Of a stretch of DNA of 64,000 bases, positions 41,702-50,078 are shown piece by piece (the stretch's first letter is position 1; the number at the start of each line of letters is the position of its first letter). A program made the translations under genes and the position numbers. The DNA comes from Candidatus Nitrosotenuis uzonensis (GTDB lineage Archaea; Thermoproteota; Nitrososphaeria; Nitrososphaerales; Nitrosopumilaceae): positions 62,001-126,000 of the forward strand of contig NZ_CBTY010000009.1 in the NCBI RefSeq assembly GCF_000723185.1. Reading direction: 5' to 3'. The notes beneath the pieces were generated by a model, which was not told where the DNA came from, ran no database searches, and saw nothing but the letters and a program-made list of their open reading frames with translations.

Positions 41702-42193
41702 TTATTCCATTGATTGTAGAAGTTTTTTTGTTTTATTTCTAATTTCGTTCGTTACTTGAACTATTACAAGCCCTTCATTTGGTTGGCCGTAGAGTACCAC
41801 TGAATTATCAGGGGCATAGATACAAGCTGGGATTACAAGTAGATCCTCTTCTCCAGTCACAAGTATTTGTGTCGGAGGCGCTGACGCATATGCTTGCTTT
41901 ATAGTACGAATACTCTCCTCTGTTATCTGTGCTGGTGGATTATGGCAATGCATCTTTGTTGCGTTGCTTTTTGGGGGCTGTCTTTTTGATCTTTTTTCCA
42001 GTCCGTCAACTATTTGGAGCGAGGGCACTATGCCAAAATTGAGCATTTTTTCAGTTGTCGCATCCCCTACAGTTATCACGTACGAGCTTTCCGAGATGTG
42101 CCCAAGAATGTTTTCTTTTGTGGTATGTTTTTCCTCAACTAGTACACCAAGGGGAATTTTCAACTGTTCTCTGAGTTTTGTATTTAGTTTCAC
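41702..42193 (-). CDS. GTP-dependent dephospho-CoA kinase (DUF359)
   Basis: A 163-residue protein with VITVGDATTEKMLNFGIVP, IVDGLEKRSKRQPP, GEEDLLVIPACIYAPD and YGQPNEGLVIV, the signature of the archaeal DUF359 enzyme that performs the last step of coenzyme A synthesis with GTP instead of ATP. It replaces CoaE in most archaea. It lies 11 nt downstream of the Mrp-like ATPase gene, so the pair is one transcript. Confidence 0.9.
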   Translation of the reverse strand: MKLNTKLREQLKIPLGVLVEEKHTTKENILGHISESSYVITVGDATTEKMLNFGIVPSLQIVDGLEKRSKRQPPKSNATKMHCHNPPAQITEESIRTIKQAYASAPPTQILVTGEEDLLVIPACIYAPDNSVVLYGQPNEGLVIVQVTNEIRNKTKKLLQSME

Positions 42194-42204
42194 ATCTTCT
42201 CAGG

Positions 42205-43287
42205 CTAAGCTGCGGCATCGCCCTGCATTTCTTCCTTTAGCTTGGCTGCAAGTATGCTACACTGAGCTGCCACATTTTTTGCCGCCGCCCTTATTGCCTC
42301 CGCACTGGGCGAATTTGGATCAGTGATTATCACAGGTTTGCCCTTGTCTGAACCCTGCATGATGCCAGAGTTAAGGGGAATTTCTCCAATAAACGGAATG
42401 TTGTATTTTTCACTGATTCTTTTTGCTCCGCCTTCACCGAAGACATAGTGTTTGTCACTACATTTTGGGCATACAAAATAGCTCATATTCTCAATTACAC
42501 CAATTATTGGCACGTTGAGTTTGTTGAACATTCCTATTGCTTTAACCGCAACGTTTGATGCTACATCCTGCGGTGTTGTCACCACCAGTATGCCAGTAAT
42601 TGGAATCGTCTGTGCCAGAGTTAACGGTATGTCACCTGTACCAGGGGGCAGATCAACTATCAGATAATCAAGATCAGACCAATTAGTGTCGACTAGAAAT
42701 TGCTTTAGTATTCCAGAGATTATAGGTCCTCTGTATATTGCAGCCTGATGTTCTTGTTCTGCAAAAAATCCAAACGATACAACTTTGATTCCATGTGAAT
42801 CTGCCGGTTGAAGTTTGTTGTTGTCTACTTCCATGAATGCTTTTTGCATGCCAAGCATCAATGGTATGCTTGGACCGTAAATGTCGGCATCAAGCAGTCC
42901 CACCTTTGCGCCAGACTGTGCAAGTGCAAGGGCAAGATTTAGAGAGACAGTAGATTTGCCAACTCCGCCCTTCCCGCTAGCAACGCCGATGATGTTTTTT
43001 ACTGTTGACATTGCTTCGTCAGCTGCAAGTGACCTGCCTTCCATTACTTTGGCAGTTACATTAAGATCAAAATTTCTAATTCCTTCTATTTCACCTACAG
43101 CCTTTCTTACGTCCTGCTCAATCTGGTCGTTAAATGGACATGCCGGAGTAGTCAGCTCCAACGTGAATTTGAGGTTGCCATCGTTTAACTCCAAGTCCTT
43201 TATCATTCCCATTGAAACGATGTCCTTTTTGAGGTCAGGATCAATTACAGTTGCAAGCTTTGTTAGTACTTGGTCTACGCCAACCAT
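42205..43287 (-). CDS. DUF59-Mrp/NBP35 P-loop ATPase (Fe-S carrier type)
   Basis: A 360-residue fusion. Residues about 3-80 are the DUF59/MIP18 domain (VIDPDLKKDIVSMGMIKDLEL, TTPACPFNDQIEQDV), and about 100-345 the Mrp/NBP35 ATPase: GKGGVGKSTVSLNLA, LLDADIYGPSIPLML, DLPPGTGD and CPKC, the dimer-interface Cys pair that holds a 4Fe-4S cluster. It is a scaffold or carrier for iron-sulphur cluster transfer. CTTTAAATAT (minus strand, 43309-43318) sits about 25 nt ahead of the ATG, indicating a leaderless message. Confidence 0.93.
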   Translation of the reverse strand: MVGVDQVLTKLATVIDPDLKKDIVSMGMIKDLELNDGNLKFTLELTTPACPFNDQIEQDVRKAVGEIEGIRNFDLNVTAKVMEGRSLAADEAMSTVKNIIGVASGKGGVGKSTVSLNLALALAQSGAKVGLLDADIYGPSIPLMLGMQKAFMEVDNNKLQPADSHGIKVVSFGFFAEQEHQAAIYRGPIISGILKQFLVDTNWSDLDYLIVDLPPGTGDIPLTLAQTIPITGILVVTTPQDVASNVAVKAIGMFNKLNVPIIGVIENMSYFVCPKCSDKHYVFGEGGAKRISEKYNIPFIGEIPLNSGIMQGSDKGKPVIITDPNSPSAEAIRAAAKNVAAQCSILAAKLKEEMQGDAAA

Positions 43288-43308
43288 GCAAAAAAAATTT
43301 CATTTACG

Positions 43309-43318
43309 ATATTTAAAG
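43309..43318 (-). promoter_or_regulatory. TATA box of the Mrp/NBP35 gene
   Basis: CTTTAAATAT read on the minus strand, with the ATG at 43287 about 22-30 nt downstream, which is the spacing expected of an archaeal promoter on a leaderless transcript. The remainder of the gap up to rpo7 at 43514 is AT-rich and holds no gene that I can see. Confidence 0.55.
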
Positions 43319-43513
43319 ATAGGTCGTTTTTCAAAACAACGAAATTTTTTTCACAAGATTTGCAGATTAGCTAGCCCTAAGCAAAAAAATCTTACGCGGT
43401 CAAATTTTGGCAAAATTAATTTGGCATTTAGCAATATCTCAAAATAATTGATTTATTCGTTGTAAGAGATAAAAAATCTTCAGAATTTACCCAAAGATTC
43501 ATAAATTCAGCCC

Positions 43514-44137
43514 ATGGAGGTTGCACAGTTGTTTTCTATATCTACCCTAGAGGATGTAGTTAGGATCCCACCCAGCATGTTTGGAACTTCGCTCAAAAAA
43601 GCAGCTGTTGCTATTCTCAAAGAAAAATACGAAAGTATGATCAACGCAGACCTAGGATACATCATTATGATTTTGGAGGCAAAAGTTGATGAGATGGGAA
43701 AAATGATTGCAGGGGACGGCGGTACATATCACAGAGTAGAATTTGAAGCACTTACATTCACGCCAAGACTGCAGGAAATTGTCTTGGGAGAAATTGTCGA
43801 TATTACAGACTTTGGCGCATTTGTCAGAATAGGGCCCACCGATGCACTCCTACACCTCTCACAAGTGATGGATGACTATCTGCAAAGCGATGTCAAGTCA
43901 GGCATAATAATTGCAAAACAGTCGAACCGTACGCTAAAAGTAGGCTCCACTATAAGGGCCAGAATTACTGCAGTCTCACTTGGCAAGGCAGCAACTATGG
44001 GGAAGATAGGGATCACGTGCAGACAGCCATTTTTGGGAGCTGAGGACTGGATTGCAGAAGAGATAAAAAAATCAGGTAAGGAAGATTCTGGCGACAAGAC
44101 AGACTCAAAAAAAAAGCTAGTTGAAGTGAACAAGTAA
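43514..44137 (+). CDS. rpo7: RNA polymerase subunit Rpo7 (RpoE')
   Basis: A 207-residue protein. The N-terminal RNP-like domain holds DVVRIPPSMFGTSLKKAAVAIL, and the C-terminal S1 domain has GEIVDITDFGAFVRIGPTDALLHLSQVMDDY. It forms the stalk of archaeal RNA polymerase with Rpo4 and binds emerging RNA. The tail (about 190-207) is charged and unordered. The stop TAA is directly followed by the Spt4 start, so the two are translated from one message. Confidence 0.95.
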   Translation: MEVAQLFSISTLEDVVRIPPSMFGTSLKKAAVAILKEKYESMINADLGYIIMILEAKVDEMGKMIAGDGGTYHRVEFEALTFTPRLQEIVLGEIVDITDFGAFVRIGPTDALLHLSQVMDDYLQSDVKSGIIIAKQSNRTLKVGSTIRARITAVSLGKAATMGKIGITCRQPFLGAEDWIAEEIKKSGKEDSGDKTDSKKKLVEVNK

Positions 44138-44326
44138 ATGGTGCGTGAAATGGCTTGCAGAAAGTGCAAGTATGTCTTTGTTGGAAAAGTATGTCCGCTA
44201 TGCAAGTCATCAGATCTTACGCCAGACTGGACGGGAGTTGTGTTAGTTGCAGACCCGGAGAATTCTCATATTGCAAAAACTCTAGGCATAACTCAAAAGG
44301 GCAAATATGCAATAAAAGTAGCGTAG
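44138..44326 (+). CDS. spt4: Transcription elongation factor Spt4 (RpoE'')
   Basis: A 62-residue protein with a zinc ribbon ACRKCKYVFVGKVCPLCKS (two CxxC pairs) followed by DWTGVVLVADPENSHIAKTLGI. It pairs with Spt5 to increase RNA polymerase processivity. The start follows the rpo7 stop with no gap (TAAATG), a strong indication of translational coupling. Spt5 is not in the window. Confidence 0.95.
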   Translation: MVREMACRKCKYVFVGKVCPLCKSSDLTPDWTGVVLVADPENSHIAKTLGITQKGKYAIKVA

Positions 44327-44410
44327 ACACTATTACAAGTCAATTAAAAATATTTTGTTTGATTAAAACACACACAAATTCATAGTAATATCCAATAGAT
44401 ATTACCCATT

Positions 44411-45355
44411 GTGCCAGATCAGAGTCCATATTTTTTCATAAAAGAATTCTCCAATGAGGAGTTAATGAAAATACTTGTTGCAAAAATCAAGGAGCTTAAA
44501 GAATCAAAAGCGGATGTTGAATCTCTCAATATGAAACTACAAGATAACATGGCAAAGCTCGAGGAACTTCAACAAGAGATAATACAGCAAAGAGACAACC
44601 TCAAAGAAGAAGTACGTCATAAAGACGAAGAGCTTTTGAAGGCAGAACGACTTTCAGCAATAGGACAGCTGTCCGCAAGAATTGCACATGATTTACGAAA
44701 TCCACTCAATGTGATTTCGAACACATCAAAAATTCTAAGAGTAAAGCTTGAAAAACACCTAGATGAGAAATCAAGTGAACAGTGGGCAAGGCTAGACAGA
44801 GCAATAAGCAGACTTTCACATCAACTTGAGGACGTACTCGATTATGTAAGGATGCCCAAGCTAAAACGAGAAAAATATTCACTTTCTCTTATCTGTCATG
44901 ACGTGATTGAGAGAATACAGATGCCATCAAACATTTCATTTCATCCACCGCTTAAGGACGCAACCGTATTTTGTGATCCTGAAAAGATGGAAATTGTTTT
45001 TGTGAATTTGATTGTAAATGCAATTCAGGCAATAGGTAAAAACGATGGAGATATCAGCATAGAAATATTCGATGATCGTGAAGATGACAGTTTTGTTTTA
45101 ATTAATGTAACAGATTCCGGTCCAGGCGTTCCACAAGAAATACAAGATAAGATTTTTGAGCCATTGTTTACAACAAAACAGGTCGGTACAGGGCTGGGAC
45201 TTTCAAGCTGCAAAAGTATCATAATGCAGCATGGTGGAACAATTAGTGTACAAAGTTCAGGTAAAGGAGCTACCTTCACCATACGTATTCCAAAAAACTC
45301 CGATTGGGACAGTATGGAAGCAAGGACAAACTCTGTTTTGGCTTCATTTTCGTAG
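44411..45355 (+). CDS. Soluble sensor histidine kinase
   Basis: A 314-residue protein from GTG 44411. Residues about 30-85 are a coiled coil without membrane segment or PAS domain. The H box is SARIAHDLRNPLNVI (His about 96), then N box NLIVNAIQAI, G1 DSGPGVP and G2 GTGLGLSSCKSI. It phosphorylates itself and passes the phosphate to a response regulator, but none is adjacent, so this is an orphan. The absence of a sensing domain means the input is probably a partner protein through the coiled coil. Confidence 0.9.
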   Translation: MPDQSPYFFIKEFSNEELMKILVAKIKELKESKADVESLNMKLQDNMAKLEELQQEIIQQRDNLKEEVRHKDEELLKAERLSAIGQLSARIAHDLRNPLNVISNTSKILRVKLEKHLDEKSSEQWARLDRAISRLSHQLEDVLDYVRMPKLKREKYSLSLICHDVIERIQMPSNISFHPPLKDATVFCDPEKMEIVFVNLIVNAIQAIGKNDGDISIEIFDDREDDSFVLINVTDSGPGVPQEIQDKIFEPLFTTKQVGTGLGLSSCKSIIMQHGGTISVQSSGKGATFTIRIPKNSDWDSMEARTNSVLASFS

Positions 45356-45387
45356 AGAATTTAAGTACTTATGAGAGGAATTACGCA

Positions 45388-46206
45388 ATGGCGTTCAACG
45401 TAAGAGCTGAGCTAGCAAGGTTTCTCAGAGAAGACAACGTACAGAATGACATTACGAGTTCACTGATAACAAACAAGATAATTTGTGCTAGAATTGTTTC
45501 ACGAGAGCAAGGCATTATTGCTGGAATCAGATTTACAAGTATGCTCTTTGCCATGAATGGTTGTAGATCCAAGATCCTAAAAAAAGACGGCTCCACCATA
45601 CACAAAAATCAGACAGTATTGATCGTTACTGGGCCTGCAAGAAAAATTCTAAGCTGTGAGAGAACTGCGTTAAATCTGTTATCAAGGATGAGTGGAATTG
45701 CTACCACTACAAATCAATTAGCAAGAATGATAAAAAATACCAACGCTCGATTGTACTCAACACGCAAGACGGCACCCGGACTGCGTTATTTTGATAAAGA
45801 AGCAGTGGAAATAGGAGGCGGTAAAAAACACAGAGTCACGCTAGCCGATATGATCATGATAAAAGATAATCACATCGCCACAGAAGGCTCACTTGAGATT
45901 TTAATTCAAAGAGCACGTAAGAAAGACAAGATATTCGAAGTTGAAGTTGAGACAGAAAAAGATGCAATACTTGCTGCTAAAATGGGTGCATCCATTATAA
46001 TGCTGGATAATTTTACCGTCACCAAGATAAGAAAAACAATCGCATCACTTGACAGGCTTGGACTGCGTGATAAGGTGAAAATTGAAGCGTCCGGAGGCAT
46101 AAGTTCTGCAAACATTGTAGCGTATGCAAAATCTGGAGTAGATATGATCTCGATGGGAAGTATTACAAATTCTGTTAAAGCGATTGATTTTAGTTTGGAA
46201 GTTTAA
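45388..46206 (+). CDS. nadC: Nicotinate-nucleotide pyrophosphorylase
   Basis: I choose ATG 45388 (MAFNVRAELARFLREDN) because GAGAGGA lies about 10 nt upstream. The 272-residue protein has RKTAPGLRYFDKEAVEIGGGKKHR and LADMIMIKDNHI, the substrate and phosphate sites of the quinolinate phosphoribosyltransferase fold, and SGGISSANI at the end. It makes nicotinate mononucleotide from quinolinate. With convergent nadA and the upstream nadX it completes the de novo NAD branch. The stop is interlocked with that of nadA (TTAA). Confidence 0.93.
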   Translation: MAFNVRAELARFLREDNVQNDITSSLITNKIICARIVSREQGIIAGIRFTSMLFAMNGCRSKILKKDGSTIHKNQTVLIVTGPARKILSCERTALNLLSRMSGIATTTNQLARMIKNTNARLYSTRKTAPGLRYFDKEAVEIGGGKKHRVTLADMIMIKDNHIATEGSLEILIQRARKKDKIFEVEVETEKDAILAAKMGASIIMLDNFTVTKIRKTIASLDRLGLRDKVKIEASGGISSANIVAYAKSGVDMISMGSITNSVKAIDFSLEV

Positions 46207-47138
46207 CTTATTGCAAGCATACGCTCTATTGCAACTCTTGCCTTATCTGCAATTTGTTTTGGGACGATAACTTCGTATTTTTCTTCGAACAATGATGCGT
46301 AGACTTTGTCCAGTGTGATCATCTTCATATACTGACATACAGCACCTTTTGAGGCAGGTATGAAATTCTTATCTGGGTTTTGCTGCTGCATTCTATAGAG
46401 AATTCCAGTTTCCGTGGCCACCACAAAGTTCTTTGCAGTAGACTGTTTTGCATAATTCATCATTCCTTCAGTTGAAAGTATTTGCACCTGTCTGTTAGAA
46501 TAGTCGCCAACTGCAACATCATACATTATCTGCGAGGTACAACTACATTCTGGGTGTATTAGCAATTCCGAATTTGCATAAGAGTCAAGCTGTTTTTGAA
46601 TATCATCTGATCTGATCCCCGCATGCACGTGACATTCTCCTGCCCAGATGTACATGTTTTTTCTTCCCGTCATCTTGGCAACATATGAGCCAAGGAACAT
46701 ATCGGGTAAGAATAAAACGTCCTTGTCTTTTGGGATCGATTTTACTACATTGACTGCATTTGATGAAGTACAACAATAATCAAGCTCTGATTTTATCTCG
46801 GCAGTAGTATTTACATAGCCCACTGTGATTGCACCGGGGTGGGACTTTTTCCATTCTTTTAGTTGCGATATGGTAATAGAGTCCGATAATGAACAGCCTG
46901 CAGACAGGTCTGGAATTAAGACCTTTTTGTCTGGACAGATTATTGCCGCAGTTTCCGCCATAAAATGTACGCCGCAAAACAATATTGTCTTGTGTGGAGT
47001 CTTTGCAGCTTGTCGCGATAAACCTAGCGAGTCACCTACAAAATCGGCCACATCTTGAACCTCTGGAAGCTGATAATTATGTGCCAAAATGACCACGTCT
47101 TTTTCTTTTTTCAGCTTGAGGATCTTGTCTGTAAGCAT
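46203..47138 (-). CDS. nadA: Quinolinate synthase
   Basis: A 311-residue protein with ILAHNYQLPEVQDVADFVGDSL and the three cluster cysteines in CGVHFMAETA, HPECSCTSQ and GAVCQYMK, which hold the oxygen-sensitive 4Fe-4S cluster. It condenses iminoaspartate with dihydroxyacetone phosphate to quinolinate. It lies 93 nt downstream of nadX on the same strand and meets nadC end to end. Confidence 0.95.
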   Translation of the reverse strand: MLTDKILKLKKEKDVVILAHNYQLPEVQDVADFVGDSLGLSRQAAKTPHKTILFCGVHFMAETAAIICPDKKVLIPDLSAGCSLSDSITISQLKEWKKSHPGAITVGYVNTTAEIKSELDYCCTSSNAVNVVKSIPKDKDVLFLPDMFLGSYVAKMTGRKNMYIWAGECHVHAGIRSDDIQKQLDSYANSELLIHPECSCTSQIMYDVAVGDYSNRQVQILSTEGMMNYAKQSTAKNFVVATETGILYRMQQQNPDKNFIPASKGAVCQYMKMITLDKVYASLFEEKYEVIVPKQIADKARVAIERMLAIS

Positions 47139-47231
47139 ACGATCATAAGCTTGGCTCCAATATTCATTTAAAGACTCGGGTTAGAGTGGGAATTTTCAAC
47201 CAGTCAGTCGATCATGGCAATTTTTGCCAGA

Positions 47232-48050
47232 TCAGGAGCCTATTCGCATATCAGTTGAGCAAGCGGCTCTCAGACATTCTACTGCAGAAAGCGTAGCAAG
47301 GCGACTTGTCTTTGGATTTGTTGAATCAGGTACGTTTTCTACAGTTATTGATATGCTTCCAAATTTTCCTTGTGCTATTACTTGGTGAGTATTTTTATCA
47401 GTTTGTGGGTCGGCAACTATTCTTACCTTTGTATTGTGGCTTCCAAGACCTGCAAGGCTAAGTAGTGCTGCAACGTTAATGTTTGCTGGAAATAAATTCA
47501 CTGCGTCTTTTGCAGATCCTTCAAATAGAACTGTTTTTGTCGTTATGGAATCAGTATCAATCTTGCTAACCTCGAAGAATCTGGCTCCCTTGAGTGATTT
47601 CGGGTTTTTTGTAGTGACGAGAAGTACCGATTCAAGCTCCTCCTTAACTGATCTGATTGCATCTAAACCTGCTAGAGCTCCGGACGGAAGATATATCGTC
47701 CTTTTGAATTCTCTGCATGCATCAAGTAGAATTTCAAGTACCGATTCGTCAAGTAATGCACCAACACTCATAATCAACAAGTCGCGTCTGTTTTGCAGAA
47801 TGCTCAAAGCGTGATTGCGTACTGCGTCCTGCGATGCTGCCTCAACTACAATATCGACTGGATTAGATGATAGCATGTGTGGGTTTTCTGCTATTTGTGG
47901 TCTTTTTTTGAGTCGCGATACAAGTGCTTCTGATTTTGACCTATCAAAATCATACACATGTGTCAAAATTGCAGGAATTTTGCCAGAGTCTATTGCCAGT
48001 GCTATTTGGGTTCCTATTGCCCCGCATCCCAGTAGACCTATTTTTTTCAT
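47232..48050 (-). CDS. nadX: Aspartate dehydrogenase
   Basis: I start at ATG 48050 (MKKIGLLGCGAIGTQIALAI); the frame extends upstream by 19 non-family residues. The 272-residue product has the Rossmann motif GLLGCGAIGTQIA, the ADLVVEAAS-type motif PVDIVVEAASQDAV and MSVGALLD, with LPSGALAGLDAIR, all typical of NadX. It oxidises aspartate to iminoaspartate, replacing NadB in organisms with this pathway, and feeds NadA downstream. Confidence 0.9.
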   Translation of the reverse strand: MKKIGLLGCGAIGTQIALAIDSGKIPAILTHVYDFDRSKSEALVSRLKKRPQIAENPHMLSSNPVDIVVEAASQDAVRNHALSILQNRRDLLIMSVGALLDESVLEILLDACREFKRTIYLPSGALAGLDAIRSVKEELESVLLVTTKNPKSLKGARFFEVSKIDTDSITTKTVLFEGSAKDAVNLFPANINVAALLSLAGLGSHNTKVRIVADPQTDKNTHQVIAQGKFGSISITVENVPDSTNPKTSRLATLSAVECLRAACSTDMRIGS

Positions 48051-48146
48051 ATCAATTATGATAGAAAACAAGTAAATGAACTCTGAGTTATTGGCATAAT
48101 TTGACAAAAAGACAACAGATAACTAACCGAATTTTTGAGTTAAACT

Positions 48147-48221
48147 ATGGCAAAAAGAAAGTCAGGCAAACATCAAAGAGCAGCAGATCAAAAGGCTGCT
48201 AGAAGATGGAGAAAAAAGTAA
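48147..48221 (+). CDS. Very basic mini-protein, 24 aa (candidate)
   Basis: ATG 48147 to TAA 48219-48221 encodes MAKRKSGKHQRAADQKAARR then WRKK, with 13 of 24 residues basic (Lys, Arg, His). The stop lies 6 nt from the stop of the convergent gene at 48228, the same tight 3' spacing that other convergent pairs show, which supports real coding. It resembles in size and charge the tiny ribosomal proteins eL41 or aL45-aL47, but sequence identity to any of them is not established. It could also be a chance frame. Confidence 0.5.
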   Translation: MAKRKSGKHQRAADQKAARRWRKK

Positions 48222-48227
48222 GAGATA

Positions 48228-49415
48228 TTATTTCCAGTCCCTCGGCATTGTTCCCCTAACTTTGTATGCGTCTGTCTTAGAATCATTTGTTATAAGATGC
48301 GCCTCACCGCGGTTTGTATGGTATCCACCCGAGGCCGTACTTGTCTGAACACCTCTAAGATACGCTGGATCTATCCCAGACTGGCCAAGGAATTCATCAT
48401 GTTTTGCCTTTTTGTTGCTCCACCAGAAGAAAACGACTGCCCCTGAGGCTGCGATTCCAGTCATTCCATATATTATAAACACTGGAAACTGCCCCTGATC
48501 GTTGAATTGAGAACCATCTAATGCGTTTGGACTGGTGCCTATAACCTCAATACCCAAGAGGATGTCAGGAGTTGCATATCCGGGCACAAGTATAGTAGCA
48601 CTATCAGATGCCTCAATACTAGTCAATTTATAATCAGCAGATGACGTTTCGGAGATCTTTTCCTTAGCAGAAACGCCTATTCTGCTCTCACCCATCGAGT
48701 AAGTTGTCACAATGTCACCATTGAATCCGAATCTCTGAGCATCAGATATTATTGGAGTCGGATCAAACAAAGAATGCCATTTTGCTAGAGGCAGACCCAC
48801 GCCAGATGCATCAAGTAGATTTGACAGCAATATAGTTTCTGCTCCAGTTCCAGCAAGTTCATTATACGTATTGGGAAAGTGTTTTTGTAAGAATGATACA
48901 GGAAGATTAATTTCAATTCCCCCAATCATCACAGGCCCACTCACTCTGATAGATCTCCATGATACATCAAGTAATGCTGGACTTCCGATATCATACTCTC
49001 GGATCAAAAAGTCAGAAATTGTTGGAATGAGAACTAGTTTATAGTCAACTGTGGCACTTGTTGGACGCCCCGTTAATGTAACGGTGTATTCTACTACCGC
49101 ATCAGACACCCTAACATGACTACCGTGTTCTTCCAAGTGTTTATTTATTTTCTCTACCAATTCAGAAATTCCGTTTGTTGACGAATCTGATAAAAAATAT
49201 TCTGTAACTTGAGCTCCCTGTAATTCCTTTGCCACTATACTATCTGGCAGGTATTCAAGTGAAATAGTTCTTTGGAATGTAATCTTTGGATTGAGTTGTG
49301 TTTCTTCTGTTCTGGCATCCCACAAAAATTGTGCAGCATGCGCAGTTGCAGTGCTAACAGATAGCACCATCAAAAAAGATAGCAAAATTATCTTTTTCAC
49401 ATACAATATATCCAT
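48228..49415 (-). CDS. Exported protein with C-terminal membrane anchor
   Basis: I choose ATG 49415 (MDILYVKKIILLSFLMVLS); ATG 49433 is an equally open alternative and adds six residues. A signal peptide ends near TATAHA. The outside part is beta-rich with long strands (KITFQRTISLEYLPDSI, VVEYTVTLTGRPT). A membrane helix (about 333-354, VFIIYGMTGIAASGAVVFFWW) precedes a charged, Gly/Ser-rich tail (HDEFLGQSGIDPAYLRGVQT), so the tail of about 60 residues is inside. No family recognised. It is divergent from a putative regulator gene. Confidence 0.7.
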   Translation of the reverse strand: MDILYVKKIILLSFLMVLSVSTATAHAAQFLWDARTEETQLNPKITFQRTISLEYLPDSIVAKELQGAQVTEYFLSDSSTNGISELVEKINKHLEEHGSHVRVSDAVVEYTVTLTGRPTSATVDYKLVLIPTISDFLIREYDIGSPALLDVSWRSIRVSGPVMIGGIEINLPVSFLQKHFPNTYNELAGTGAETILLSNLLDASGVGLPLAKWHSLFDPTPIISDAQRFGFNGDIVTTYSMGESRIGVSAKEKISETSSADYKLTSIEASDSATILVPGYATPDILLGIEVIGTSPNALDGSQFNDQGQFPVFIIYGMTGIAASGAVVFFWWSNKKAKHDEFLGQSGIDPAYLRGVQTSTASGGYHTNRGEAHLITNDSKTDAYKVRGTMPRDWK

Positions 49416-49464
49416 AAAAATAGATATATCCATTATTATCATATAGGTAATAGAAAATGGATAT
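49406..49464. promoter_or_regulatory. Repeated ATATATCCAT words between divergent genes
   Basis: ATATATCCAT occurs at 49406-49415 and 49424-49433 (18-nt spacing), and the inverted ATGGATAT at 49457-49464 coincides with the start of the divergent gene. The two direct copies also carry the alternative ATG codons of the exported-protein gene, so they may be start-codon contexts duplicated by chance. As the interval also must contain the promoters of both genes, an operator is a reasonable guess. Confidence 0.35.
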
Positions 49465-50077
49465 GTCCACGCATGAGAAGGTACAGGCACGCCTGTTTAG
49501 GACGGTATTAGATGAAGGTCCACTCACGCTGTATACTGCAAACCTCAAATCAGATAGTCCGATTGGAACCATACACAGACATTTTAAGGAGATGGTCAAG
49601 TACAAATGGCTCAAAACATACTCGAGTTTAAAAGACACCAGTAGAAGAAAGATCCATTACGGGCCTACACTGTTAGGCATTGTTTATTTTTACAGTAAGG
49701 ATAAATCAATACAGGACCGATTAGAACGATATTATTTGAAGTGGATACGGTTTGAAGATTTCCTATCAGAGCTAGACGAAGAAGGATTTGATGTCAAGAA
49801 TGTGTCTAGCTCTAAGAACAGCATAACTCTGTTCAAGAAATATGTTCATTATTTTGCAGGAGTCGAAGAGCAGATAGATATGCTCAAGGAACCAGAGAAG
49901 ATACCCAGAGATATGCTACTTTATATCGGGGAATTTCTGCTGGTAAGAAAACCAGAATATATGAGAATATGGGAAGAGTTGTACAAAAGAATGCCAAAAA
50001 TAAAGAAAAATGTTGACGAATATATTGATTCGACCATCGAATTTTATAATAAATTAAAGACCGCACGAGAGCCCTAG
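49457..50077 (+). CDS. Putative DNA-binding regulator, 206 aa
   Basis: ATG 49457 begins MDMSTHEKVQARLFRTVLDE (ATG 49463 is also possible). Residues about 10-75 look like a winged helix (GPLTLYTANLKSDSPIGTIHRHFKEMVKYKWL, then a wing with YGPTLLG). The C-terminal 120 residues are helical and charged. It lacks known effector motifs. It is divergent from the exported-protein gene, with ATATATCCAT words between. The stop is one base from that of the CPBP gene. Confidence 0.7.
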   Translation: MDMSTHEKVQARLFRTVLDEGPLTLYTANLKSDSPIGTIHRHFKEMVKYKWLKTYSSLKDTSRRKIHYGPTLLGIVYFYSKDKSIQDRLERYYLKWIRFEDFLSELDEEGFDVKNVSSSKNSITLFKKYVHYFAGVEEQIDMLKEPEKIPRDMLLYIGEFLLVRKPEYMRIWEELYKRMPKIKKNVDEYIDSTIEFYNKLKTAREP

Positions 50078-50078
50078 A

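Noticed and set aside
43319-43513. Possible small RNA or gene in the gap before rpo7
   Set aside because: The sequence is AT-rich with only an imperfect repeat near 43330; no frame, tRNA-like fold or clear stem is present.
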